Shown here: in pieces, positions 57,542 to 64,000 of the stretch
Layout: each line of letters opens with the position of its first letter
Numbering within the stretch: the stretch's first letter is position 1
Assembly: GCF_003963535.1 (NCBI RefSeq)
Contig: NZ_CP034539.1
Location: 2,108,001 to 2,172,000, forward strand
From: Streptomyces cyaneochromogenes
GTDB taxonomy: Bacteria; Actinomycetota; Actinomycetes; Streptomycetales; Streptomycetaceae
DNA length: 64,000 bases
Direction: 5' to 3'
Notes under the pieces: generated by a model
What the model saw: the letters and a program-made list of their open reading frames with translations, nothing else
Databases searched by the model: none
Told to the model about the DNA's origin: nothing
Made by a program: the position numbers and the translations under genes

Positions 57542-58456
57542 ATGATCGAGGTACGCAGCGTGTCGCTTCAGATTCTGATACTCGCCGTCACCGCTGCGTG
57601 CTGCCTGGGCTTCGGCTTCGTGCTGCAGCAGAACGCGGCGCAGAAGGCGCCACTGAGCGACTTCCTCTCGCCCCGGATCCTCCTCGACCTGATGAAGGTG
57701 CCCCGCTGGCTGGGCGGCATCGGGCTGATGGTGGTCGGTATGGCACTGGGCGCGATGGCGCTGGGCCAGGGCGAGATCTCCCTGGTGGAACCGCTGCTGG
57801 CGACGAACCTGCTGTTCGCGCTCATGCTCTCCCGCCGCCAGACCAAGCAGCCGCTGGGCCGCCAGGGCTGGGCGGGCCTCGCGCTGCTCGCGGGCGGGGT
57901 GACGGCGTTCATCGTCGCCGGACAGCCGCAGGGCGGAACGGCCACCGACAGCCCCCTGAGGCACTGGCTGATCATCGGCGTCATGGTCGGAGTGGCCCTG
58001 GTGCTCACGACGTACGCCAAGCGCTCGCGGCTGAGCTCGGGTCCCGCGCTGCTGGCGACCGCCGCCGGTCTCCTCTACGGCGTGCAGGACGCCCTGACCC
58101 GCGTGACCGGGCAGCGCTTCGCCGAGGGCGGTATGACGGAGGTCCTGACCAGCTGGCAGCCGTACGCCGTGGTCGCGCTCGGCCTCACCGGGCTGATCCT
58201 GGTCCAGAGCGCGTTCGAGACCGCGTCCCTGCGCATGTCCCTGCCCGCCCTGACCGCGGCACAGCCGCTGGCCGGCATCGCCTGCGGCGTGGGCTTCCTC
58301 GGCGACCGTCTGCGCACCGACGCGGGCGCGCTGGCGTGGGAGGCGGCCGGGCTCGCCGGGATCGTGGTCGGCATCATCATGCTCGGTACGCATTCGGCGA
58401 TGCCGTCCGGCGCGGTCCAGCCCCGGCGGGTGGCGCCGGCCCTGCAGACGCCCTGA
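57542..58456 (+). CDS. DMT-superfamily transporter (NIPA/EamA-like)
   Basis: 304 residues with about nine to ten transmembrane helices: ILILAVTAACCLGFGFVLQQNAA, WLGGIGLMVVGMALGAMALGQG, SLVEPLLATNLLFALMLSRR and ALLATAAGLLYGVQDALTRV. VALGLTGLILVQSAFETASLRMSLPALTAAQPL is the C-terminal repeat of the drug/metabolite fold. SxxEPLLATNLLF is typical of the subgroup related to magnesium transporter NIPA. The substrate is unknown. ATG 57542 overlaps the ribosome site GGCAGG closely; GTG 57560 is an alternative. Confidence 0.85.
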   Translation: MIEVRSVSLQILILAVTAACCLGFGFVLQQNAAQKAPLSDFLSPRILLDLMKVPRWLGGIGLMVVGMALGAMALGQGEISLVEPLLATNLLFALMLSRRQTKQPLGRQGWAGLALLAGGVTAFIVAGQPQGGTATDSPLRHWLIIGVMVGVALVLTTYAKRSRLSSGPALLATAAGLLYGVQDALTRVTGQRFAEGGMTEVLTSWQPYAVVALGLTGLILVQSAFETASLRMSLPALTAAQPLAGIACGVGFLGDRLRTDAGALAWEAAGLAGIVVGIIMLGTHSAMPSGAVQPRRVAPALQTP

Positions 58457-58525
58457 CCGGCACGAGCGCCGCCCCGAGCGCGGACGCCTGACCGCCACGG
58501 GCGCCCGCCCTGCTTGGATGGCCCC

Positions 58526-59044
58526 ATGAGCGCTGCTGACGAAATCCTCGACATCGTCGACGAGCAGGATCGGGTCATCGGACAGTCCCCGCGCGGCGAG
58601 GCCTACGCCCAGGGGCTCCGCCACCGCTGCGTCTTCATCGAGGCCCGGGACGCACAGGGCCGCCTCTTCGTGCACCGCCGCACGCCCACCAAGCTGGTGT
58701 TCCCCTCGCGGTACGACATGTTCGTCGGCGGAGTGGTCGGCGCGGGCGAGTCGTACGACGACGCCGCGCTGCGTGAGGCCGAGGAGGAACTCGGCGTGAG
58801 CGGCCTCCCCAGCCCGTCGTACCTCTTCAAGTTCCTGTACGACGACGGTGCCGGGCAGACCTGGTGGTCGGCCGTGTACGAGGTGCGCTGCGAGCTGCCC
58901 GTGAGCCCGCAGGTGGAGGAGGTCGCCTGGCACGGCTTCCTGTCCGACGCCGAGGTGGAGCGGCGGCTGACGGAGTGGGCGTGGGTGCCGGACGGGCTCG
59001 ATGCGTACGAGCGGCTCAGGGCGTACCGGGCGGCGACCGGCTGA
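58526..59044 (+). CDS. NUDIX hydrolase
   Basis: 172 residues, related to the Nudix group next to isopentenyl-diphosphate isomerase (starts with EILDIVDEQDRVIG and RHRCVFIEARD). The complete Nudix box GVVGAGESYDDAALREAEEELGV lies around residues 70-92 and should bind Mg2+. WWSAVYEVRCELPVSPQVEEVAWHGFLS is the usual continuation. The substrate is unknown. ATG 58526 is preferred over an in-frame ATG four codons earlier. Its stop lies in the first unit of a 26-bp triplicated repeat. Confidence 0.92.
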   Translation: MSAADEILDIVDEQDRVIGQSPRGEAYAQGLRHRCVFIEARDAQGRLFVHRRTPTKLVFPSRYDMFVGGVVGAGESYDDAALREAEEELGVSGLPSPSYLFKFLYDDGAGQTWWSAVYEVRCELPVSPQVEEVAWHGFLSDAEVERRLTEWAWVPDGLDAYERLRAYRAATG

Positions 59045-59102
59045 TCGTCTGCCGCGCGGCGACCGGCTGATCGTCTACCGGGCAGGCACCGGCTGATCCC
59101 GG
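59025..59102. repeat. Three 26-bp tandem repeats spanning two convergent gene ends
   Basis: Units at 59025, 59051 and 59077 all contain the core ACCGGCTGATC (unit 3 diverges at its end). The first unit encodes the last residues and stop of the NUDIX gene. The second/third boundary contains the stop of the gene on the other strand (59077-59075). Both 3' ends have therefore been reshaped by a local duplication. Confidence 0.85.
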
Positions 59103-59860
59103 GAACCACCCGCGAGCGCGTCGGCGAGGGCCCGTTCCTGCTCGGCGGTGATGCCGAGGGCGAGCCGTACGGTGCGCGGGCTGTACGCCCCGTCGCACAG
59201 CGCGAGCGGACTCGGCCGGACCGTGCTGCCGCTGAGCGGGCTGCCGCCCCGGAACGACCAGCTGGGCGCCTCCCAGAACCCATGGTCCAGGAGCCGCTCC
59301 GCCACACCCGGCGCGGCTTCCGGCGCCGCCCCCACCGCCTCGAGCGCACCGGATATCCGCGCCACCGCCTCCCCCTTGGGCAGGTCCGCGTCGCCGAAGG
59401 CGGGCAGCAGCAGGAGCAGCCGCAGCCCGGGATCCACGACGCCCTGCGCACCCGCCGGGGCGGACTCGGCCACGGCGACCAGTTCGGGCCAGGACAGTCC
59501 CGGCCCGCTGAAGTGGCCGTCGATCGAGGCCAGGTACGCGTGCCGGTCCCAGTCCGGGTGGGCGATCAGATAGTCCGTGCCGGAGTCGTCCGGGAAGTTG
59601 CGGTGCACGATCCACAGCACATGCCCGCCCGCCATGGGTATGCGGAACGCCGGCCAGACCTCCTCCGCCTCGTACAGCACCGAGGCCGCCTCGTCGACGT
59701 CCGCCGAGTCGGCGCCGAAGATCTCCGGCTCCGCCACGAACTCGTCCCAGACGGGAGCGTAGAAAACCGGCCAGAAGCCGGGCAGCCCGAGCAGGTGCTC
59801 GGCGGGCGCGATGCTGCGTCCGGGCATCGCGTACCCGGCCAGTGACGTGGGAACCTCCAT
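59075..59860 (-). CDS. Conserved hypothetical protein
   Basis: 261 residues, no signal or membrane segment, acidic. Contains PGFWPVFYAPVWDEFVAEPEIFGADSADVDEAA, VWPAFRIPMAGGHVLWIVHRNFPDDSGTDYL and HPDWDRHAYLASIDGHFSGPGLSWPEL, a pattern I have seen only in uncharacterised Streptomyces proteins. The last residues (RDQPVPAR) are encoded by the 26-bp repeat. ATG 59860 is chosen; a TTG at 59890 would add ten residues. Confidence 0.75.
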   Translation of the reverse strand: MEVPTSLAGYAMPGRSIAPAEHLLGLPGFWPVFYAPVWDEFVAEPEIFGADSADVDEAASVLYEAEEVWPAFRIPMAGGHVLWIVHRNFPDDSGTDYLIAHPDWDRHAYLASIDGHFSGPGLSWPELVAVAESAPAGAQGVVDPGLRLLLLLPAFGDADLPKGEAVARISGALEAVGAAPEAAPGVAERLLDHGFWEAPSWSFRGGSPLSGSTVRPSPLALCDGAYSPRTVRLALGITAEQERALADALAGGSRDQPVPAR

Positions 59861-59925
59861 GCCCAGGACCGTAGCGGGCGGCACTGACAACGCCCCCTCG
59901 CGGCCGCCCGGATAGGGTCGTTCAT

Positions 59926-60318
59926 GTGATCGAGTTCGTACGAAACGTCCGGCTGTGGTTCGAACCCCAGCAGATCCGTCAGGAGGGCGGCACCCCCGAC
60001 TACCGGTTCTCGCTGGCCAACGAGCGCACCTTCCTGGCCTGGCTGCGCACCGCTCTGGCGCTCATCGGCGGCGGGTTCGCGGTGGACCAGTTCCTGCCTG
60101 ACCTGCGGTGGGGCTGGCGGGTCGGGCTGGCGCTCGCGCTGCTCGCGGCGGGCGCGCTGTGCTCTCTGCGCGCGGTCAACCACTGGGTGCGCTGCGAGAG
60201 GGCGATGCGCCGGGGCGCCGACCTGCCGGTGTCGCGGTTCCCGGCGGTGCTGAGCCTGGTGGTCGCGGTCGTGGCCGTCGCCATGGTCGTCGTCGTGCTG
60301 GTCGGGTGGGAGGGGTGA
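59926..60318 (+). CDS. YidH/DUF202-family membrane protein
   Basis: 130 residues. The family signature SLANERTFLAWLRTALALIGGG is followed by three transmembrane helices (to AVLSLVVAVVAVAMVVVVLVGW). Start is GTG 59926. The function of DUF202 proteins is unknown. The stop overlaps the start of a second DUF202 gene (GTGA), so the pair probably forms a heteromeric membrane complex. Confidence 0.9.
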   Translation: MIEFVRNVRLWFEPQQIRQEGGTPDYRFSLANERTFLAWLRTALALIGGGFAVDQFLPDLRWGWRVGLALALLAAGALCSLRAVNHWVRCERAMRRGADLPVSRFPAVLSLVVAVVAVAMVVVVLVGWEG

Positions 60319-60644
60319 GCGCCGGGCCGGTCGCGCAGCCGGTGCGGGATCCGGGGCTGCAGCCCGAGCGGACCCGCCTGGCGTGGCGGCGTACGACACT
60401 GTCCGGCACCGTGGCCGCCGTACTCGCCATGCGGACCGCGCTGCACGGCGGGGTCTCGGTCGCCGGGGGCATCGTCTGCGCCCTGTGCTGCGGGCTGTGG
60501 CTGGGCTTCCTGGCCCTGGCCCACCGCCGTATCAGCGCCCTCACGGCATCGGGCGAGCCCTCGGCGTTCGCCCCCCGGCAGGCCACGGCCACGGTTCTGG
60601 TCACCGTGGCGCTGGCCGTGTGCGGCGTCGCCCTCGTCCTGTGA
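60315..60644 (+). CDS. DUF202-family membrane protein, second of pair
   Basis: 109 residues. The shorter family signature LQPERTRLAWRRTTLSGTVAAVLAMRTAL is followed by three hydrophobic segments ending TVALAVCGVALVL. GTG 60315 overlaps the stop of the first DUF202 gene. Such two-gene DUF202 pairs are common in Streptomyces. No terminator hairpin was noticed in the 77 bases before the convergent gene. Confidence 0.87.
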   Translation: MSAGPVAQPVRDPGLQPERTRLAWRRTTLSGTVAAVLAMRTALHGGVSVAGGIVCALCCGLWLGFLALAHRRISALTASGEPSAFAPRQATATVLVTVALAVCGVALVL

Positions 60645-60721
60645 GGGCCGCGGCCGCCGTCGGACCGTCCTGGAACTCCTGGCCCGCGCCGGCCACCTGA
60701 GGCCGGCATCCCCGCGGGCCG

Positions 60722-61699
60722 CTACTCCGCCCCCTGCCACAGCCCCGCCGGCGCCGCCGCCTCCTCCGTCTCCCAGTCCACCGTCACCACGATCTTGCCC
60801 CGGGTCCGCCCCTCCTGGTTGAGCCGGTGGGCGTCGGCCGCCCGCTCCAGCGGGAACGTCTCCGAGACGTGCACGGACACCACGCCCTCCTCCGCCAGCT
60901 CCGACAGCCGCAGCAGGTCCGCCGCGTCGGGGCGCACGAAGTAGTAGCGGCCGCCGTAGTCGAAGACGTCCGGGTCGGCGATCGACACCAGTCGGCCCTC
61001 GGGGGCGAGGAGATTGGCCGAGTCCTTCAGCGCGTCCCCGCCGACCGTGTCGAACGCCGCGTCCACGCCCTCGGGAGCCAGTGCGCGCACCCGGTCGACC
61101 AGGCCGTGGCCGTACTCGACCGGCTCCCCGCCGAGGCCGCGCACGAATTCGTGGTTGTGCCCACTCGCCGTACCGATCACCCGGGCGCCCAGATGACGGG
61201 CGAGCTGGACGGCGATCGAGCCCACCCCGCCGGCCGCGGCGTGCACCAGGACGGTCTCGTCACGCCTGACCTGGAGCACCTTGAACAGCACCTGATAGGC
61301 GGTCAGCCCCACCAGCGGCAGACCGGCCGCCTCCTCCCAGGTGAGGTTGCGGGGCTTGCGTGCGAGGGTGCGCACGGGCGCCGCGACGTACTCGGCGAAG
61401 GTGCCCCGGGAGAGGAAGTCCTCGCGTACGTAGCCGATGACCTCGTCACCGACTCCGAACTCCGTGACGGACACGCCGGGTTGGACGACGACACCGGAGA
61501 CGTCCCATCCCGGGACCACCGGGAAGGCCGGTTCGAGGAGGCGGTCCATGGAGCCCTCGCGGCACTTCCAGTCGACCGGGTTGACCGCCGCCGCCCGTAC
61601 CTTGACCAGCACCGAGTCGGGTCCGACCCGGGGGTCGCGCACGTCCCCGTATGCGAGCTCCTCGGGGCCGCCGTAGCGTGAGTAGCTGATGCCCTTCAT
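60722..61699 (-). CDS. Quinone-reductase-like MDR oxidoreductase
   Basis: NADPH-dependent zinc-free medium-chain dehydrogenase/reductase, 325 residues. Features are MKGISYSRYGGPEEL, VNPVDWKCREG, VPGWDVSGVVVQPG, EEAAGLPLVGLTAYQVL and the cofactor loop VHAAAGGVGSIAVQLARHLGARVIGTAS. No catalytic zinc Cys/His set is present, consistent with a quinone or enone reductase. The substrate is unknown. Start ATG 61699 is supported by the family N-terminus; reading from further upstream adds unlikely residues. Confidence 0.9.
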   Translation of the reverse strand: MKGISYSRYGGPEELAYGDVRDPRVGPDSVLVKVRAAAVNPVDWKCREGSMDRLLEPAFPVVPGWDVSGVVVQPGVSVTEFGVGDEVIGYVREDFLSRGTFAEYVAAPVRTLARKPRNLTWEEAAGLPLVGLTAYQVLFKVLQVRRDETVLVHAAAGGVGSIAVQLARHLGARVIGTASGHNHEFVRGLGGEPVEYGHGLVDRVRALAPEGVDAAFDTVGGDALKDSANLLAPEGRLVSIADPDVFDYGGRYYFVRPDAADLLRLSELAEEGVVSVHVSETFPLERAADAHRLNQEGRTRGKIVVTVDWETEEAAAPAGLWQGAE

Positions 61700-61790
61700 G
61701 GGTCCGACCCTCTGGCCCGGCAGGGCGCCACGCAAGCCGAATGGCCCGATATGCGGCGTTCGCGTGGCAGCCTGTCGACGTCACAACCCG

Positions 61791-61804
61791 CACCTTCGAA
61801 GGTG
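61791..61804 (+). promoter_or_regulatory. Fourteen-base palindrome covering the ribosome site of the His-rich gene
   Basis: CACCTTCGAAGGTG is its own reverse complement, ends six bases before the ATG at 61811 and includes the Shine-Dalgarno-like AAGGTGAG. It could be a regulator site or, as RNA, a five-base stem with a TCGA loop that masks the ribosome site. Confidence 0.55.
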
Positions 61805-61810
61805 AGCACC

Positions 61811-62107
61811 ATGACCACCCTGCACGTGGAACACCTCTCCCACACACACGCCCACGGCGCCGACTGCGGGCACACCGCGGTACCGCACGGTGACCACACG
61901 GACTACGCGCACGACGGCCATCTGCACCGCGAGCACGCGGGCCACTGGGACGAGTGCGAGACGGAGGGGCACGTCGCACACGAGGGCCACTCCCACCAGC
62001 ACGGCGCCGACTGCGGGCACGAGAGCGTCCTGCACGGCGACCACGTCGACTACGTCCACGACGGCCACCGGCACGCCGCGCACGACGGCCACTGGGACGA
62101 CCACTGA
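61811..62107 (+). CDS. Histidine-rich putative metal-binding protein with internal duplication
   Basis: 98 residues, of which 27 are His and 3 Cys, plus many Asp/Glu. The protein is a duplication: HGADCGH, then HGDHTDYAHDGHLHREHAGHWDE in the first half and HGADCGH, HGDHVDYVHDGHRHAAHDGHWDD in the second. No signal or membrane segment, so probably a cytosolic zinc, nickel or copper buffer. I recall similar Streptomyces proteins being loosely labelled as zinc transporter parts, but no transport domain exists here. A palindrome overlaps the ribosome site; no classical Zur box was seen. Confidence 0.8.
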   Translation: MTTLHVEHLSHTHAHGADCGHTAVPHGDHTDYAHDGHLHREHAGHWDECETEGHVAHEGHSHQHGADCGHESVLHGDHVDYVHDGHRHAAHDGHWDDH

Positions 62108-62187
62108 CCACCGGGCCCACCCGGCCGCACCACCAAGCCGCGCCCACCAGGCCGCACCGACTCGGCGCACTGGCCGAGAAGACACCA

Positions 62188-62223
62188 CGACAGCTCCCCG
62201 GCGCTCTGCGCGGGGAGCTGTCG
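62188..62223 (+). terminator. Terminator after the His-rich gene
   Basis: CGACAGCTCCCCG (62188-62200) pairs perfectly with CGGGGAGCTGTCG (62211-62223). It lies between the His-rich gene and the phosphotransferase gene. Downstream, TTGGGC (62246) and TACCGA (62269) with a 17-base spacer are a weak promoter candidate for the next unit. Confidence 0.8.
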
Positions 62224-62325
62224 GCCTATGGTGGCCCCGATCACGTTGGGCTCCCCCACTGGACGACATACCGACTGGTCGGCATCATAAGTCAGGTCCC
62301 GTTCACGTGCCTTTAGGAGCGCAGT

Positions 62326-63360
62326 ATGAGCACCGACCATCCGCCCGGACTCGACCTCGACCGGCTGCGCGGCCTGCTCGAGCGCGAGCAGCCCGGTCTG
62401 GCGCAGGGTCCGCTGACCGGAAGGCTGATCGAGGGCGGACGGTCGAACCTCACCTACATGGTCTCCGACGGCGCCTCGAAGTGGGTCGTACGGCGGCCCC
62501 CGCTCGGCCACGTCCTCGCCACCGCGCACGACATGAAGCGCGAGCACCGCGTCATCAGCGCGCTGCACCCGACGAACGTGCCCGTGCCGCGGCCCGTGCT
62601 GCTGTGCGAGGACGAGGAGGTGCTCGGGGCGCCGTTCTACGTCATGGAGTTCGTCGAGGGCACCCCGTACCGCACCGCCGACCAGCTCGCCCCGCTCGGC
62701 CCGGAGCGCACCCGCGACGCGGTGCTGTCGCTGGTGGACACGCTGGTCGAGCTGCACGCCGTGGATCCCGCGTCGGTGGGCCTGGACGACTTCGGCCGCC
62801 CCGAGGGCTTCCTGGACCGGCAACTGCGCCGCTGGGGCAAGCAGCTGGACGCCTCCCGCAACCGTGAGCTGGCCGGCATCGACGAGTTGCACGCGACCCT
62901 CGGACGGCGGCTGCCCGCCTCCCCCGCGCCGGCCGTCGTGCACGGCGACTACCGGCTCGACAACGTCCTGATCGGTGCGGACGACCAGATCAAGGCGATC
63001 CTCGACTGGGAGATGTCGACCCTCGGCGACCCGCTGACCGACCTGGGCCTGCTGGTGATGTACAGCATGCCGCTGGGCATGGCGGACTCCCCCGTCTCCA
63101 CGACCGCCGAGGCCCCCGGGCACCCGGACCCGGCCGAGCTGATCGAGCGGTACGCCGCGCGCTCGGGGCGCGACGTCTCCGCTGTCTCCTGGTACACGGC
63201 GTTCGCCTGGTTCAAGCTCGCCGTGATCCTGGAGGGCATCCACTACCGCTACACGCTGGGCCAGACGGTCGGCCGCGGCTTCGACCGCATCGGCGACCTG
63301 GTGCCGGTCTTCATCGAGCACGGCCTGACCACTCTTCAAGACGGCATCCAGGAAGGCTGA
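62326..63360 (+). CDS. APH-fold phosphotransferase linked to acyl-CoA dehydrogenase
   Basis: 344 residues, aminoglycoside phosphotransferase/kinase fold of the type fused to or next to ACAD10/11-like acyl-CoA dehydrogenases. Motifs are EGGRSNLTYMVSDG (nucleotide loop), WVVRRPPLGHVLATAHDMKREHRVI (Lys and Glu), VVHGDYRLDNVLI (catalytic Asp, Asn) and AILDWEMSTLGDPLTDLG (metal Asp). In ACAD10/11 the kinase phosphorylates 4-hydroxyacyl-CoA so the dehydrogenase partner can process it. Only five bases separate this gene from the acyl-CoA dehydrogenase downstream, so a 4-hydroxy-acid catabolic pair is plausible. Confidence 0.88.
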   Translation: MSTDHPPGLDLDRLRGLLEREQPGLAQGPLTGRLIEGGRSNLTYMVSDGASKWVVRRPPLGHVLATAHDMKREHRVISALHPTNVPVPRPVLLCEDEEVLGAPFYVMEFVEGTPYRTADQLAPLGPERTRDAVLSLVDTLVELHAVDPASVGLDDFGRPEGFLDRQLRRWGKQLDASRNRELAGIDELHATLGRRLPASPAPAVVHGDYRLDNVLIGADDQIKAILDWEMSTLGDPLTDLGLLVMYSMPLGMADSPVSTTAEAPGHPDPAELIERYAARSGRDVSAVSWYTAFAWFKLAVILEGIHYRYTLGQTVGRGFDRIGDLVPVFIEHGLTTLQDGIQEG

Positions 63361-63365
63361 CGGAC

Positions 63366-64000
63366 ATGGACTTCGCGTTCGACGCACGCACCGAGGAGCT
63401 GCGCGGCAAGCTGCTCGCCTTCATGGACGAGTACGTCTATCCGGCCGAGGCGGTGGCCGAGGAGCAGCGGGCCGCGCTGGCGTCCCCGTGGGACACGCCG
63501 GCCGTGGTCGGGGAGCTGAAGGCGCAGGCGCGCAGGCAGGGCCTGTGGAACCTCTTCCTCCCCGACGCCGAGCACGGCGCCGGACTCACCAACCTCCAGT
63601 ACGCCCCGCTCGCCGAGATCACCGGCCGCTCCCCGCACCTGGCACCGACGGCCACGAACTGCGCGGCGCCCGACACCGGGAACATGGAGGTGCTGGCGCA
63701 GTTCGCCGACGACCAGCAGAAGAAGCAGTGGCTGGAACCGCTGCTGGCCGGTGAGATCCGCTCGGCGTTCGCCATGACCGAGCCGGACGTGGCCTCCTCG
63801 GACGCCACCAACATCACCACGCACATCGAGCGGGACGGCGACGAGTACGTCATCACGGGCCGCAAGTGGTACATCTCCGGTGCGATGAACCCGGACTGCA
63901 AGATCTTCATCGTGATGGGCAAGACGGACCCGGACGGCGAGGACATCCGCCGTCAGCAGTCCATGGTGCTGGTGCCCCGCGACACCCCGGGTGTCACGGT
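63366..64000 (+). CDS. Acyl-CoA dehydrogenase, N-terminal part (cut by window end)
   Basis: About 211 residues are visible, continuing past base 64000. ACAD N-terminal helical domain: MDFAFDARTEELRGKLLAFMDEYVYPAE, then LWNLFLPDAEHGAGLTNLQYAPLAEITGR. The middle domain follows with the FAD/substrate-binding stretch AFAMTEPDVASSDATNI and GRKWYISGAMNPDCKIFIVMGKT. This resembles ACAD10/11-type long proteins. It starts five bases after the APH-like kinase gene and is probably co-translated and functionally paired with it. Confidence 0.92.
   Translation, partial: MDFAFDARTEELRGKLLAFMDEYVYPAEAVAEEQRAALASPWDTPAVVGELKAQARRQGLWNLFLPDAEHGAGLTNLQYAPLAEITGRSPHLAPTATNCAAPDTGNMEVLAQFADDQQKKQWLEPLLAGEIRSAFAMTEPDVASSDATNITTHIERDGDEYVITGRKWYISGAMNPDCKIFIVMGKTDPDGEDIRRQQSMVLVPRDTPGVT

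Noticed and set aside
53404..58491. Very long plus-strand open frame (about 1695 codons) crossing several genes
   Set aside because: It runs antisense to five convincing genes and through the low-complexity tract; no domain, ribosome site or composition supports it.

Overview
The window is chromosomal DNA of a Streptomyces or very close relative. The evidence is uniformly very high GC, a ChpC/ChpH chaplin pair, mycothiol ligase MshC, F420-dependent luciferase-like oxidoreductases, GTG starts, TGA-overlap operons and twin-arginine signals. The order mshC - SCO1664 family - DUF3090 - histidine phosphatase - corA ... chpC - chpH matches what I recall of the S. coelicolor core chromosome. It contains one tRNA (Leu, GAG). 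I saw no rRNA, CRISPR array, transposase, integrase or prophage genes.

Region 1 (1-15.95 kb) is dominated by sulfur and nucleoside salvage. A ribose-type ABC transporter (SBP, fused ATPase, permease cut by the window edge) runs leftward from a promoter with two LacI-like operator candidates. Diverging from it are mtnD-mtnC-mtnB, preceded by a 24-residue Met/Cys-rich leader ORF. Then come, leftward, mtnA, an ArsR regulator and a luciferase-like oxidoreductase. Rightward is a BMP-type nucleoside ABC transporter with two permeases, a nucleoside phosphorylase, an MTA/SAH-deaminase-like amidohydrolase and a FadR-type GntR regulator. This operon begins with a second Cys-containing leader ORF. Together these genes could import or recycle methylthioadenosine, convert it through methylthioinosine to methylthioribose-1-phosphate, and return the sulfur to methionine.

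Region 2 (16-35 kb) is mostly core genome: a PAC2 protein, a Tat-exported beta-propeller protein, and a cytoplasmic-looking subtilase followed by a Gln-rich prion-like protein that shares its C-terminal module. It continues with the mshC cluster, CorA, a ferritin-like protein, an F420 oxidoreductase, an aldo/keto reductase, a RecD2-like protein that has lost its ATPase motifs, DUF5703, the chaplins, an M20 peptidase and tRNA-Leu.

Region 3 (35.5-46.2 kb) holds a Pls/PosA-type nonribosomal peptide synthetase whose adenylation pocket reads as lysine, coupled to an M1 peptidase. On the other strand is a tight three-gene operon: an exported Cys protein, a TIR-STAND-WD40 giant with 14 WD repeats, and a SLATT/DUF4231 membrane protein. 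This is the best candidate in the window for an undescribed, defence-like signalling system.

Region 4 (46.4-64 kb) carries YchJ, a gluconate/idonate catabolic operon (GntR-type regulator, gntK, gntP, ketogluconate reductase, idonate dehydrogenase), an exported protein whose 3' end runs through a dispersed repeat, an MsrPQ-like molybdoenzyme/cytochrome b pair and an APC permease. After a 400-bp degenerate repeat tract come a DMT transporter, a NUDIX hydrolase, two DUF202 proteins, a quinone-reductase-like MDR protein, a His-rich metal-binding protein, an APH-like kinase and the start of an acyl-CoA dehydrogenase cut by the right edge.

All assignments come from reading sequence motifs by eye; no database search was run.
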